Shown here: positions 1 to 11,639 of the stretch, piece by piece
Layout of the letters: each line of letters opens with the position of its first letter
Numbering within the stretch: the stretch's first letter is position 1
NCBI GenBank assembly: GCA_000333855.2
Contig: CM007338.1
Coordinates: 103,542-167,541 of the forward strand
Source: Endotrypanum monterogeii
Lineage: Eukaryota > Euglenozoa > Kinetoplastea > Trypanosomatida > Trypanosomatidae
Length of the DNA stretch: 64,000 nucleotides
Reading direction: 5' to 3'
Notes under the pieces: generated by a model
Databases searched by the model: none
Seen by the model: only the letters and a program-made list of their open reading frames with translations
What the model was told of the DNA's origin: nothing
Translations under genes and position numbers: made by a program

Positions 1-3000
1 TATATATATATATATATGTCTGTGGGTGTGGAGGGAAGAACGAGATGGATGAGGAGATACACGTCTTTTCCCCAGGAAAGGGATGCGGCGAGGAAATGGA
101 GGAGGAGAAAAAAAAAGGGGAGAAAAGGGGGGAGGGGGAATTTCTGTTTTTTTATCTGCTTTGATTCTTCTCTCTGTCCCCCAGTTGGTGTTTGTTTGTT
201 TCTTGGATCAAACCAAACGATAAAGCAGAAGAAGAGCGCTGAAAGGTAATGTTTTGACGTCTTCAAAGAATACAGTATATAATATATATATATATATATA
301 TATAACACAAACACGAAAAAGGGGGTAGGGGGAGGAAGAAAGATCTTTGTTGCTGCCCTTTGTTTGATTTTCTGTTTCCCGCGTGAAACTTGATTTTTTG
401 CGCGTATACAAAGGCAAGTCCACTGCACAAATGAGCCTCGGGGGGGGGGGGGTATCTGTGTCTGCGACACCGTTTCCCTTCTTGTCGCAAGAGATAAGAA
501 AATAATTTCAACAGAACGTCAGTATATGTGCTTGATGAGAAGAAATCCCCAACAAAGTATCGCTTCTGTTATTGTCGTCTTTCAGTTGGGATGCGGCAGC
601 TCGGGCTTTATTCAAACGGTGTGGATAGCCTCGATGACTGTGAAGACCTAATTGTTCTCCTTCTTTTTGTGTGTGTCGGACGACTCGGGGTGGTGAGGGC
701 GAAAGAATTTGGGGAGGAGGCTGAATTCTCTGCGTCCTGAAGAAATTATATCGTCGACATGTTCAAATGAAACAGAAAAGAGAGCAATTAAACGAGTGAA
801 AGAATGAAGAGATTTTTGAAAAAATATATACATATACATCTACGGAACACATTTTTCCGCCCGCACGCGTGGCCTGGATGGCAACACCACCTCGCATACT
901 TTCTCCTGTAAAAGGAAGAGTTCATTGCCACACACCCTCATCTCCTCTCTCGCGCGGGGGTGCCGCTGCTTTGCTAGCTCGCGGGCCGTGGAAAAGAAAA
1001 ACACTGGACGGGTGGTGAGAGGGGCAAACCCTCCCCCTCCTTCTTCTCCGTCTACTGTTCAATGGTAAACGTTCAAGAACACTGAGATAGTGAGAGGTTA
1101 GTCGCCGCGAACTTCGCCGGGATACTTCACAGAGCATTGCTCCTGTTTTTCTTCTTTTGCAACCCCACCTATTGACATTTGAGTCAACGGGGGGGGGGCA
1201 CAGTGGTCACCTCCCAAAAAAAAAGGAGAGCCAATGTGTTTAAGTAAAACACTCTCGTTTCTGTGCTGAGATAAGCGAGTGGAAGACACGAAAAATGACG
1301 ACAGGCAGACGGCAACCACGAAAGAATTAGCACCGCAGGACACCTCTACACCCCTCAGCACTCTGCAGGTATTATGACGTGCGTGACAAACGGGCGAAAT
1401 CAGAAAACAGCACCAAAACACAACCAACGGAAGACATCAGCCGATATCTCCGTCATGCGAGGAGATGTGTCTCAGAAAAAAAAAAGAGAGTGATCATCGG
1501 AAAGACGAAACATAAGAGAAACCACATGAACACCACCGACACGGACATGAAGGAAAGAAACAAAGGGAAAGACAACTGAAGAACTAAATATATAATAATA
1601 CTTTGCCTTGAACATGCATGAAAAAATTAGTTGTGGGTACACGAAAAAAAATTAACAGAAATTATAACAAAGAATATATATATGTATATATATATATATA
1701 TATATATCTTTATTTAATTTTACGCTATCACACACACGAATGCTTACATGTGATCCCTAACCTCCGCGCCAAGTGCCACAGTGATTCTAGAAAAAAGAAA
1801 CATTATTGACCGCTCACAGCGTGACGCACAACCTGCCTCCGTCCGCTGTATGTGTGTTTGTGTATGAGTGGAGGTCGAGACATTGATCCAACTCAACCGT
1901 AAAATAGTGTAAACACTCACACCACAGGTACCGCCTACATGCCGACGAATTTGCAGAGAGCCGATATTACATATCCATGTACCCATATATATATATATAT
2001 ATATATATATTTATTTATTTATTTATATGCGCTATTTTCATTTTACGTAATGTGTCTTTCCAAGGCAGAAGAAGATGTTACAAACATGCAAACAGTACAA
2101 AATACACGCTTCCCTCCCCGCACACTCGCCCCCATTGCAATTATGGATGATGGGAACGCGAGTTGAGATTTTTTTTTCTCCACGATTTTCCTCCTGCAAT
2201 CTAACTATTATAGGTAGCCAGTAGAAACCTGTGTGGTGGATGCATCGCTGAAGATGACTACTACTCTTTCTCTGCATGTTAGAGCGTCGCGTACTCACGA
2301 GGCGGCATCGACAGAGCTGGCAGTGCACAAAAACAAAGGCGATATAGGTGCCCGAGGAGGAAAATGGGGAGTCACAAAGATCTGTAAAAAGAAAAAAGAT
2401 AGGCAATATACATATTATGAAAACACTGGTATCACTAACACCATGTCCTTTGAAGCACATTGCACTGCCAAGAATAGTAATTAAAAAGCATCATCCGGTT
2501 TGCCCTGAAAAAATAATAATAATAATAATAATTTTTATTGATAAAAACACAACATCGGCAACGCGCCGCCACCCTCACCTCCCCCCCCCCCAACATAGAC
2601 ACATACCTTCGCCATCATCGGTTTCTTCCTTCATAACCGCTGGACATCTCGGGACCTGAACGCCTCCATACACTTCCTCCGGGTGACTACAAAGAATTGC
2701 ATTCCCCACTCCATACCGTCAATATTGCATATGAACGGCGTTGCAATGGGGCCACGCAGACTTGGGTACCTCAGCACCCACAGAGCCCCCCCACCCCTCC
2801 CCACCGGGCCATCGCGTTAGCAAGGCGCCTCGCCACCCGCCAATACAATTTTTCCAGTAAAATTTTCGCCTGTCAGGGGTGCCTCAGACACAGTCTCCGC
2901 AGTGCATCACCAGCCAGACCCTTATGTGAGACACAGCCTGGGTAACGTGCGCTCTCAGCTAGTCCTATACGAGCCAATAAAAAAAACGTTCACCAAAGTA

Positions 3001-3264
3001 GACCATCATCTCTTCCTACGATGTCACAAATGAGAACGCCAAGGTAGCTGTCAAGGACCCATCCACTCCCACTAACGGTTTTTTTTTTTTTTTTGGGGGG
3101 GGGGGTTCGGATTTTTTGAGCTCTGCAAAGACCCGCATAGATTAAAGATGAGCAGAGGAGATGATAATGGAGGTTCCGTTGATCACACACACACACACAC
3201 ACAGACTGAGACATACGAACATGCCTGACCATCTTGAAATATCTATTTTGCCTTAATCCCTTGA
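1..3264. other. intergenic, downstream of GLF
   Basis: No convincing gene is seen on either strand. The stretch holds (TA)n tracts (about 1-17, 281-304, 1679-1708 and 1986-2011), an (AAT)n run near 2512-2532, a (CA)n run at 3185-3202, and an abrupt 16-T plus 11-G homopolymer block at 3079-3105. The 2640-2960 part is more complex and GC-richer, but has only a short open frame on the plus strand without recognisable domains. Since GLF reads leftward, its 3' UTR must lie at the right end of this stretch. Confidence 0.6.
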
Positions 3265-4749
3265 TCATGATGATGTAGACAGTGTGCAACGCATCACACC
3301 GCGGGTTGTGTTCACTTTTTCCGGGTTGTGCACAGTGTCCTCATCCTCCCCACATAAGATGTGGCTTACTGCTTCCACCCCTTGCATCATGGAGTGGTCT
3401 TGATTTGCTACCTCATACCGCCACGCACCAAATCGCCCCCGCGAATAGATGTGGTACGTGTCCCTTAAAATCGGTTGCACCTCCCCCAGTAACTCATTTC
3501 GACCCACGAACGGGATGGGGTAGCCTTTCCTCTCCACATGGTGCCATCTGGACACCACCTCATCCCCCGGGCGGAGCAGCGTGACCATCTGCAGACCAGC
3601 AATGCAGTCCTCAACGAGGGTATCGACATGGACAGGCTTGTACTCTGCGTTTTGACTGACCTCCAGCATGATGCTCCAGTGCCCCACCGGGGCGTTTGTG
3701 CTCGAGTAGCGAGAGAAGATGGTTGCGCGGTAGAAGGGAATACCGTCATCTGGGAAGTAGAGCCAGCACGCGGTTTGCATCTCGGGCGGCGGGATCCCTT
3801 TCACGCCAATGCCAATGATGTGCGTAGAGCTGTAAATCATTTTGTCAGCGATTTCACGAAGACGAAGGGGCTGAAGGGGTAAGGCAGACGCGGCCTCGGT
3901 CTCCACTTCCTCAAGCCCATCTGCAAGAGCACGTAAAAGATCGTCGAACGGCATCGTTGTCACCAACGCATCGTACAAAACCACCGCGCCGCTCGACATG
4001 GTCAGCGTCTTTGTGATCGGGTTCACTTTGATGACTCTGTGCTCTGGACCGAGCGACTTGTGGGCCTGAGGGATCATTCTCCAGACAGCCTCGTAGATGG
4101 CACCAGTTCCACCCGTCTTCGGAAAACGGAAGGTCGCGTTTGGGCCCCAGCCAACATCATCGCGCTTCAGCTGGATGTTCTCCTTGATGCGCCCAACATT
4201 GACGCTAGACACGCGTTCGCCAACCCACTCAGTGCTCAATGCATGCAGCGGTACCGCCCACACCTTAAAATTGTAAGGGCGCATGAAGACCTCTGCGATG
4301 CCCTCGCCGAATTGACGGGAAACATATTCAGCGAAATTATTCGGCTTCCCATTGACTGCAAGAATGCTAGCCCGGGTATCCTCTGCCTCCTCGAGGCCCT
4401 TCAGGCACAAATCCCGCACCACTGGTGGGAGGCGGTGGATGTTATTCTGGAACGGGTAAGGCACCCACACCCCGGAGCACCGCACCCACGACTCACGCTG
4501 GAGCGTGTTCCAATTAGGGAGAGCCATGTTCATGACATCATCGAAGTATGCGTAGTGGGAAAAAATAACGTGTCCACCCTTGTCCCATAGAAATCCATTT
4601 TCGTCCATGATGCTACTCGAGAGCCCGCCAGGGACAGCGCTGCAATCGTACACGTGGAAGGAGGGGTGCTTGAGTTCCATCAACCGCACGGCAGCGCCAA
4701 GGCCGGTGGGACCAGCCCCAATTACGACCACTTTTGTGTCCGTGCGCAT
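3265..4749 (-). CDS. GLF: UDP-galactopyranose mutase
   Basis: This flavoenzyme interconverts UDP-galactopyranose and UDP-galactofuranose. It supplies Galf for surface glycoconjugates such as LPG and GIPLs in Leishmania-type parasites. The 494-residue product has the N-terminal FAD Rossmann motif GAGPTGLG (residues 11-18), the eukaryotic UGM motif GGHVIFSHY (58-66), a YPFQNNIHRLP segment (98-108), and a C-terminal FAD-contacting stretch ending near DHSMMQGVEA. The length matches eukaryotic UGMs. The start is placed at the ATG at 4749, where family similarity begins. An in-frame ATG at 4782 would add 11 residues (MYLYIYIYIYI) encoded by a (TA)n tract that directly abuts ATG 4749, and it is the first AUG after the likely splice acceptor, so the real start is uncertain. 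The gene is leftmost in the minus-strand cluster. The family call is very secure. Confidence 0.95.
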   Translation of the reverse strand: MRTDTKVVVIGAGPTGLGAAVRLMELKHPSFHVYDCSAVPGGLSSSIMDENGFLWDKGGHVIFSHYAYFDDVMNMALPNWNTLQRESWVRCSGVWVPYPFQNNIHRLPPVVRDLCLKGLEEAEDTRASILAVNGKPNNFAEYVSRQFGEGIAEVFMRPYNFKVWAVPLHALSTEWVGERVSSVNVGRIKENIQLKRDDVGWGPNATFRFPKTGGTGAIYEAVWRMIPQAHKSLGPEHRVIKVNPITKTLTMSSGAVVLYDALVTTMPFDDLLRALADGLEEVETEAASALPLQPLRLREIADKMIYSSTHIIGIGVKGIPPPEMQTACWLYFPDDGIPFYRATIFSRYSSTNAPVGHWSIMLEVSQNAEYKPVHVDTLVEDCIAGLQMVTLLRPGDEVVSRWHHVERKGYPIPFVGRNELLGEVQPILRDTYHIYSRGRFGAWRYEVANQDHSMMQGVEAVSHILCGEDEDTVHNPEKVNTTRGVMRCTLSTSS

Positions 4750-4775
4750 TATATATATATATATATATATATATA
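4750..4775. repeat. (TA)n microsatellite abutting the GLF start codon
   Basis: A TA dinucleotide tract lies immediately 5' of ATG 4749 on the sense strand and is followed upstream by an in-frame ATG at 4782. Loss or gain of one repeat unit (2 nt) would change the frame linking the two ATGs. Confidence 0.9.
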
Positions 4776-4897
4776 AATACATGTATATATTTCGAGAGGC
4801 GAAGTGGCGGCTATGTGAGACTCCACGGCAGTCAGTCGCTGATGCGTAACACCCAATGAAGACGGCAAGCCGGCAAGAACGAACTTTGTATACACCG

Positions 4898-4925
4898 GCT
4901 TAGAACAGAAAGAACACAGCACGAC
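4898..4925 (-). promoter_or_regulatory. predicted spliced-leader acceptor for GLF
   Basis: On the sense (minus) strand a T-rich stretch ends in TTCTAAG, with the AG finishing at about 4899, so the mRNA body would begin near 4898. Between this AG and the GLF reading frame the first ATG is at 4782, not 4749. This is inferred from trypanosomatid rules (pyrimidine tract followed by AG); there is no transcript evidence. Confidence 0.45.
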
Positions 4926-5527
4926 TTCGTTCACGGACACGCACAATCAAGTAATGCGGAAGGGGGGGGAAACGCTATTGGGAGAACCGAGTTTGAAAAA
5001 CTACGGAGAAATATATGCATGTATATATATGCTGGAGGAGGAGAGGGAGATGAAGAGCAAGCAAGTGGTGATAGAGGTGCCCATAGTAAGTGCACTAGCA
5101 GAGGCAAGGTAGACAGAAAGAGGACACACACACACACACACACACACTTGCACACAGGCAATGTGCACACGGGAATCATCTGGTTTCCTGCCCCTCTGTC
5201 AGTCTTTCTTAGTCTCTAAAGCGATGCGACTTGACTCGAGGTGTAAGAGCAGAGAATCAACGGGGTGGGGTGGGGGACCCGGCAGTAGCGCAGGGAAAGA
5301 GAGCGAGAATAGACGAGCGGAAGATGCACATCAAACAATAAATCACGGTAATCGACCGGGATAAAAAATTCAAGTGTCAAACAACATGTATTCGTGTAGA
5401 TGAGACTCGGCGTGGTTTGAAGTCATAAGCCCTCCTTATGGGGAGGTGAATATACATATAGTGTATGATAAAATGAGTTGGGGAAGGAGAAGAGGGAGGA
5501 AGAAGAGGGAGATGGTGTGGGTGCGTA

Positions 5528-5559
<32 letters not shown>

Positions 5560-6533
5560 AAGACGATCAGGAGAAACGCCGATGAGCTGAAAAAGAAGAG
5601 GTTGCAGGTTGAGGGATGATCCATGATCGAATAAGTGGATTAGCCATCCTTAAGATGCGAAGCTCTTGTAAACACCCCGCAGGTAACTTCACGTCATGCC
5701 TGCAACGGAAGGATAAATCATTCAAGGTTGCGGTCTTATGGAAACTTCGTGTGCTCAAGGCCTCCCGCTAAGCCGACGTCAAGCTAACCCCCACCACCAC
5801 CACCACCACCAATAACAACAACAACAACAACATAAAAAAAAAGACACCATTGTTGGTCTTAATTTTTTACCCTTTTGTTCCTTCTCTCATTTCTTTTAAG
5901 AGAACATCATAACACAGAGTCTACACCGCAGAGGACGAAGGCGATGATGTCAGAGGGGGGAAAAGAAAAACGGAGATAAGAAAAAAAAAAAAGACGAGAA
6001 AAGGGTGAGTTCAGTCCCTGCGAGTGGGCGGCGAGTGCACTAACCTACACACACATACACATACACACGCACAGAAAGAGAGAGACACACACACACACAG
6101 GGGGAGAAAGAAGAAGAAGAAAAGAAAGTATAGTCTGAACAGAGAGGGAGAAAGAAACAGAGACCGTCACACGGAGGAGATCAAAGGGGGGGGGCAAAAT
6201 AGTGAGGACCTACAGAGACCTATACAGAGACCTACACACACACACAGACACACACACGCACGCACGCACGCACACAGAACAAAAAAAACAAAGTGACAGA
6301 AAGCAAAAGACGAAAAAGAGAGCACCCTCCAGAAGGATCTGCACCCCTCGCGGTTTTTTTTTTCCTTTCCTCCCTTCCGCGTAATTCGTTGCAGCCGAGA
6401 CGAGAGAATTAAATACGCTTGGCAGGCGTTGAGCACACGTGAAATGGGGCATACAGAGGAAGGCGAGGAGGTGCGTGGGGTGTGGTGCGTGCACGTGGCT
6501 CTGCAATTACGATTTTCTTTCCTTTTTTCTGCT
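4926..6533. other. intergenic between GLF and AHA1
   Basis: No gene is seen. Contents are (CA)n at about 5126-5148, (TA)n at about 5529-5547, an (ACC)n/(AAC)n block at 5790-5832, several (CA)n tracts between 6040 and 6270, and polypurine runs. The AHA1 3' UTR must occupy the right end. Confidence 0.6.
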
Positions 6534-7595
6534 TCAAATGTACTCGAGTGGGTAGCCGAATACAGCCTTGATGGCCTCAAAGATATGTGACTTCCACCCT
6601 TCCTGGACACTTGGGAGCTGGCCGGAGGGAATACCAGACTGCGCGAACTCAAGTATCGTCACGCCGGGCTCCTCTTTCACCAACTGAAGCACAACAGAAC
6701 TGTGCACGCCCACAGGCCAGCTTCCCAGACGCCACTGCTGCTTTATTAACGTCAAAGGCTGCACGTCCACGTAGTAGCCAGTAATAACACCACCAAGAAA
6801 GCTGAACTGGCCACCTGCCTTGACGTCCATAACGGCGGGACTCCGCATGTATACGCTGACCCTTGCTGGATCCGTCAGGGCAGCGTAGAGCTCCGCAGCC
6901 GGTACCCTCCAGCGCATCTTCCATGAGAAGGAGCTGGACTCACCGTTGCTGACGACCGACTTTGTCTGCGCCGTTGACTTCTCCGCTGTTGCCGATTTAG
7001 AGCCAGTGGTATCAGACGCAGACGCAGACGCGGACGGCGGTGGCGGTGGTGGCGGCGGCATAGAGGTGCCACTTTTCAGCTGCATGCCGATGTGATACTC
7101 GACAAAGAGGGCATCGAAAAAAGAGGCGATCTCCCGTCGCACCGTGGCGCGGCCGGCCGCCCGCACCACGGACTCCAACAACTGTGCCGCAGGGCCGTTC
7201 TCCTGGCATGTGACAGCAATGTCATAGTCGTCTCTGAAGTCGTCGTGGTCAACCGCTGCCACCTCCATCTTGCCCTTGATCACCTGATCTGAGTCCTTCA
7301 TCTTCCCAGCCCAGCGCAGAGCGATCTTCAGCTCGAAGTAGCACATCATCTTACCCTTGCGCTGCGCAACCGACACGTCACCGGAGATCTCGCTGACTTC
7401 CTCAATGTTCAAATATTGGACATTCTCAGACGTGTTTTCTGGCACTGGTATCGCGCGATTGCAAAGGGCGCTCTTGATCTTGCTGTGGGTGTGCTGCGAG
7501 AGATCGCGCTCCTCCCAGTGCCACGAGTTCACATTTGCACCATCCGCGCGCTCGCGCACAATCCATCGTGGATCGCCCTCGCCGACTTTAGCCAT
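6534..7595 (-). CDS. AHA1: activator of Hsp90 ATPase (AHA1)
   Basis: This cochaperone binds Hsp90 and stimulates its ATPase in the cytosol. The 353-residue protein has both halves of the family. The N-terminal Aha1 domain spans about residues 10-165 and includes the conserved NVNSWHW motif (21-27). The C-terminal AHSA1/SRPBCC-type domain spans about 222-350, from SFSWKMRWRVPAAELYAALT to the end. Between them is a low-complexity linker with an eight-proline run (180-187) and Ser/Ala/Thr repeats. The start at 7595 is the first ATG after a textbook splice acceptor 35 nt upstream. An open frame further upstream (to 7682) is rejected because it reads through that acceptor and shows no family similarity. 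Confidence 0.93.
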   Translation of the reverse strand: MAKVGEGDPRWIVRERADGANVNSWHWEERDLSQHTHSKIKSALCNRAIPVPENTSENVQYLNIEEVSEISGDVSVAQRKGKMMCYFELKIALRWAGKMKDSDQVIKGKMEVAAVDHDDFRDDYDIAVTCQENGPAAQLLESVVRAAGRATVRREIASFFDALFVEYHIGMQLKSGTSMPPPPPPPPSASASASDTTGSKSATAEKSTAQTKSVVSNGESSSFSWKMRWRVPAAELYAALTDPARVSVYMRSPAVMDVKAGGQFSFLGGVITGYYVDVQPLTLIKQQWRLGSWPVGVHSSVVLQLVKEEPGVTILEFAQSGIPSGQLPSVQEGWKSHIFEAIKAVFGYPLEYI

Positions 7596-7629
7596 TATGT
7601 AGAGGATGTCAGCTCCCAGCAGTAGGACT

Positions 7630-7665
7630 TCTGTGAAAGAGAAACAAAAGCAAATGAGAGGAGTG
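7630..7665 (-). promoter_or_regulatory. predicted spliced-leader acceptor for AHA1
   Basis: The sense strand carries a long pyrimidine tract ending in TTTCTCTTTCACAG, with the G at 7631. This gives a 35-nt 5' UTR without any other ATG before the start at 7595. It is one of the clearest acceptor sites in the window. Confidence 0.75.
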
Positions 7666-8079
7666 GGCTGTCGGAAAAGCAATCAGACGAGCCACTAGTC
7701 CTGTGTGACTCTCGGACAGACTTCAACTATATATATGTATAAGAAAGAGAAGCGCGCTAGTAGTGAGACGCACCCCCTCTGGTCTGTTTCACTCAAGAAG
7801 ACAGCACCAATACCACAGCACAGCTAGAAAGAAAGGGGAGAGACGAAGAGAAAAGAAGGCGGGGTTAAAAAGAACTGATGACACTAGTCACAGCTCTCTT
7901 CTCAGGTACACACACACACACAAGAAGTAAGATTAAAGCAAAGAGAAAACGAAGAAACAAATTGACGAGAATTGATAATTTATCCTCTACGAGACGATCC
8001 GCGTTGGGTAATAGCGAGAGAAATTCGATGTGTTGCAGCTGCGGTATTGTGTACAACAGTTAGCGATGGCGTAGTAATA

Positions 8080-8114
<35 letters not shown>

Positions 8115-9045
8115 TGTTTGTAAGAAGAGGGGATGAGAAGATACCCGAGATAAGGCGCATGCGGAGGAGCCGGGAAACCATTGTCGCACCCACACCATCT
8201 TTGGAGAAGGTGATCAGATGGCGAGGGGCGTAACAGACGGGCGAGCAGATGCATCCTTTCATCAGCCCGGGTGCTGCACTATACGTCAGAGAACATGAGA
8301 CAGGATTGGGGGAAAAACAAAATGACTCACACAAGCGCATCGTCAGCTCGTTTCTCTCCCTTTTGGACGCGAGGCAGCCAAACTCCTACACTCATTTAGT
8401 CGTGTAACGGTAGAGCTGCACAGTCACCCACCCACCCACCCCTCCATGTCTGCGCGAGAGATGATGTGGAAAGCAGAAAAGGTCTCCATAATGCACATGG
8501 CGCGCTAGACATCCGATGGTGTGCATGTTGCTACAACACAATAGATGTTCATACTGTTGCTGAGCCCTGCTGATTAATTTCTTTTCTTAGTACAAACGGC
8601 AGGAAATGCGTGCGTGGCAAAAAAAAAAAAAAGATCAAGTGACGTGATAGAGGGGAGGAAGTAGAAACCCCATGGCCCAAACATACTGATCAACGGAGCA
8701 AAAACATACAAGCGCAGAAGGGAAAACCTTCCAGCTACGAGCACAGACATAGCCAGCGGAGCGCATATTAGATCCGATTCTTTTTCTTTATAGACACAAA
8801 CACGCAAACACCTACATCCCAGTCAGGATATACGTTAGGAGAAGCCACAGAGGCAATACTGGACCCCTCCGGGCCAACACCACACAATTTAGGAATTCGC
8901 ACGCACACTGGACCATGCCAGATCAAACACACATTGCCCCTCCCCCCCCCACCGCAACCCCTCACTACCTCTCTCCCTTCCCTCAAACCCGAAAAAAAAA
9001 AAAGAAACAAGCATCCCAGACAGCTGCATATCTGTGTTATACCCA
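7666..9045. other. intergenic between AHA1 and the RRM gene
   Basis: No gene is seen. The stretch has a short (CA)n at 7910-7921, (TA)n at about 8083-8112, a run of A at 8620-8633, and C/T-rich sequence at 8935-8990. The 8110-8350 part is more complex but has only short, unrecognised open frames. Confidence 0.6.
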
Positions 9046-10296
9046 CTACTTGGAGGAATCCTTTTTCGACTTCTTCACTGGTTTCCTATCCTCATCATCG
9101 TCCGAGGCGGAGCTGTCGCCGCTGCGCTGCGCATCCCCCCCAGCGGCGGAGTGCGCTTTCTTCTCCTGAATTTTTCTCTCGTACCGCTCTGCATCCCTTC
9201 GGACTACGTCGAAGAACTGCTCGCGCTGCTTCTCACGTAACTTCAGAGTCTCCGCAGAGGGTGGGGGGTTTACAGAGGTGCAGTGGCTTTTCTCTGTCGC
9301 ACCCGAACCGCTGATGGGCGCTGGAGCGCCAACTAGCACATAAGGCTGCTGTCGATTGCTCTGCATCATCATTTGTTGTTGCTGCTGCTGGTGCTGCTGC
9401 TGTTGCCTGTGGACCGGCAAACACATCTTGGGCATGTACATCCCAGGTCCGTTCATTGGCATGTCTCCCCATTGTTGCTGGGGCTGGCGCGGCGGCATCA
9501 TACCATAGCCACCACCCATGGAGTCCATCATGCCGGACCCAACGCTTATATGCAGCCCTTGGGGAGCAGTACCACCCATCATAGGCATGCCAGCACCGGC
9601 AATGCCGTTGGTGGCGCTCGCATTTTGAATAAATGAGGCCGCATCACCCAACATGTTGCTACTCTGCATCGCGTGCGGCGGCAGTGAAGGCTGCATCGCG
9701 CTGCTGCCCATGGCCCCCCCCATGGGAGGCTGTGGAGCTGGCACCGGTGTACTACTGCCGCTATGCGTGTTGCTGCTGTTGACCCCAGCATTATTGTTGT
9801 TGCTGTTGCCAAGACAAGCGATGAGGAGCTGCTGTTGCGCCGGGGAGAGCTGCCGCGGATCCATCTTGCCCTCCTGCAGAAATTGAAGGAGCAGACGGGC
9901 TTCCATTTGCTGCTGCGGCGAAAGACCATTGGCGTTCATCGGCATTCCCCCATCGTTGTTGTATTGTCTGCCCCCACCCATCCGCTGGAAGCCCCCGCTG
10001 GCACCGTTACCAGTAGTGAAGCCCTCCGGCTTATTCACGTTTCCCTTGCTCACGCCAACCTTGAGCTTTCGACCTACCAGAGTGAAGCCGTTGTACTTCA
10101 TGGCGCGCGAGCGGTCATCCTCGGTGGCAAAGTCGATAAACCCAAAGCGGTACGGATCCCCCTCTCTACCGTTCAGCGAGCAGTCAATGATCGTTCCACA
10201 CTGACAGAAAACCTGTTTCAGCATGTCGATGGTAACAGAGCGATCGATATTGCCGATGTAACACCCGAAGCGGGTTTGCATGGGAGTGCCTGACAT
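9046..10296 (-). CDS. single-RRM RNA-binding protein, Gln/Met/Gly-rich
   Basis: The 416-residue product has one N-terminal RRM (about residues 10-85), with RNP2 as CYIGNI (12-17) and RNP1 as YRFGFIDF (49-56). The rest is mostly low complexity: Gly/Met/Gln/Pro/Asn-rich with poly-Gln runs, a predicted helical segment around MEARLLLQFLQEGKMD, and a charged C-terminus rich in Lys, Asp and Ser. This layout fits a post-transcriptional mRNA regulator, the main mode of gene control in trypanosomatids, but the RNA target cannot be read from sequence. The start at 10296 is chosen because the RRM begins there; the frame stays open upstream through a poly-A run without similarity. Specific orthology is not recognised. 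Confidence 0.88.
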   Translation of the reverse strand: MSGTPMQTRFGCYIGNIDRSVTIDMLKQVFCQCGTIIDCSLNGREGDPYRFGFIDFATEDDRSRAMKYNGFTLVGRKLKVGVSKGNVNKPEGFTTGNGASGGFQRMGGGRQYNNDGGMPMNANGLSPQQQMEARLLLQFLQEGKMDPRQLSPAQQQLLIACLGNSNNNNAGVNSSNTHSGSSTPVPAPQPPMGGAMGSSAMQPSLPPHAMQSSNMLGDAASFIQNASATNGIAGAGMPMMGGTAPQGLHISVGSGMMDSMGGGYGMMPPRQPQQQWGDMPMNGPGMYMPKMCLPVHRQQQQHQQQQQQMMMQSNRQQPYVLVGAPAPISGSGATEKSHCTSVNPPPSAETLKLREKQREQFFDVVRRDAERYERKIQEKKAHSAAGGDAQRSGDSSASDDDEDRKPVKKSKKDSSK

Positions 10297-10550
10297 GGTG
10301 CCGATGGGCTCGTTTTTTTTTTTTTTTGAGTGCGCCCTGCTGCGACAAAAATCTGTGTGCAAGTTGTTTGTGGGGGAAAGGGGAGCTAGGAGGCTCTTGA
10401 TATGCGAGCGTCGACCAAGCAACGCGGCACCTAGCGCGGAAAAGAGATGAAGTGAGGAGAATGCAGGAACAAATGTTTCACAGAAGACTCGGAAGGTGTA
10501 TAACGGTTGCAAGAAACAACACGTATTTTTTCTTGGGATCAATAATATTT

Positions 10551-10583
<33 letters not shown>

Positions 10584-11639
10584 GTATATACCTCGACAGG
10601 GAGAGACCAGCAGAGGCAGTGAATACGTCCGACACACAAAGATGGACGAGAGAAGCGAGCAGCAACAAGCAGATGCAAAATTGAGAGGGAGAAGGCAGAG
10701 GTGCAGAAGTATATATGTATATATGATATATAGTATATGTGTGTATGTGTGTGTTATTGTGTGTAGATACAAAGCAAAGCATGTCGGAGTGTTGGGAATA
10801 TCGAAAAGATAGCAGGCAAAAAAAAAAAAGGTGTGGAGGAGGGAAATGTAGCATATGGCAGATCAGCGACATACACAGGAAAGTCTATGTACACACGAAC
10901 AGATTTCTCTGTACATCAGCCCGCGTCGGTGTGAATGTATCTCCGGTGCCCGGAGGAAGACACGGCGATGAACACAAGGAGAGCACACGCCAGTCAAACG
11001 CACTCGGCGAATACTTTACCTCGTGATCACTCGAACGTGCATGTTCCGTCGTGTATTGGACATGTTCCCGACAGCAGATCGGGGGGAGGGAAGGAGCGGC
11101 GTGGGACGAATACGAGAAAAAAATAAACCCCAATGGAGAGCGATGTCCAAGGAAAGCGAGACGACACGGCGATAGATGTGGCGGCACGCGCACGGGTGCG
11201 CATATTCGTGTGCGCGGGTTTGTGTGTATGCGTCCCCCTCACTACACGCGGCCATTGCGTATTGTCGTGCTGTGAGCAATCAAGGAGAAAAGGGGCGGTG
11301 GAGGTGCCAGCGCGTCACTGGTTCGAGCAAACCAGCGAGACGAAGAGGGAAGGGAGGACGTGGAGGAGAAAGCGGAAGCAGCAGCCGAAAAAAAAACTTC
11401 TCACCCTGTGTTCATGCAACTCGAATAAGTGTACAATGCGCTCGTTACATTGTCGGAAAGGAGTGCAGCATGTCACTTGAGCGACCCTGCACTCTTGTCC
11501 TTCCCTCACTCATACACACACGCAAGCACAGACCACGGAAGGGGGGGGTGTAAAGAAGTCATGTTGAATCTATCAGCAACCATCGGACGCACGCGTCATA
11601 TTTTTTTTTTTTGATGGATATCGAGCAAGTGCTGAACGA
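10297..11639. other. intergenic, 5' of the RRM gene
   Basis: The stretch holds a 15-17 nt homopolymer (T on plus) at 10312-10328, a (TA)n tract at 10555-10581, and polypurine runs at 10821-10830 and 11390-11398. GC content rises after about 10900. No recognisable gene is seen. Confidence 0.55.

Noticed and set aside
8620..8645. Shared A-run plus AGATCAAGTGA at 8620-8645 and 28252-28272
   Set aside because: Only about 11 bp beyond the homopolymer match, which is expected by chance in a 64-kb window rich in A-runs.
9763..10293. 176-codon plus-strand frame overlapping the RRM gene
   Set aside because: Antisense shadow of the RRM coding region.
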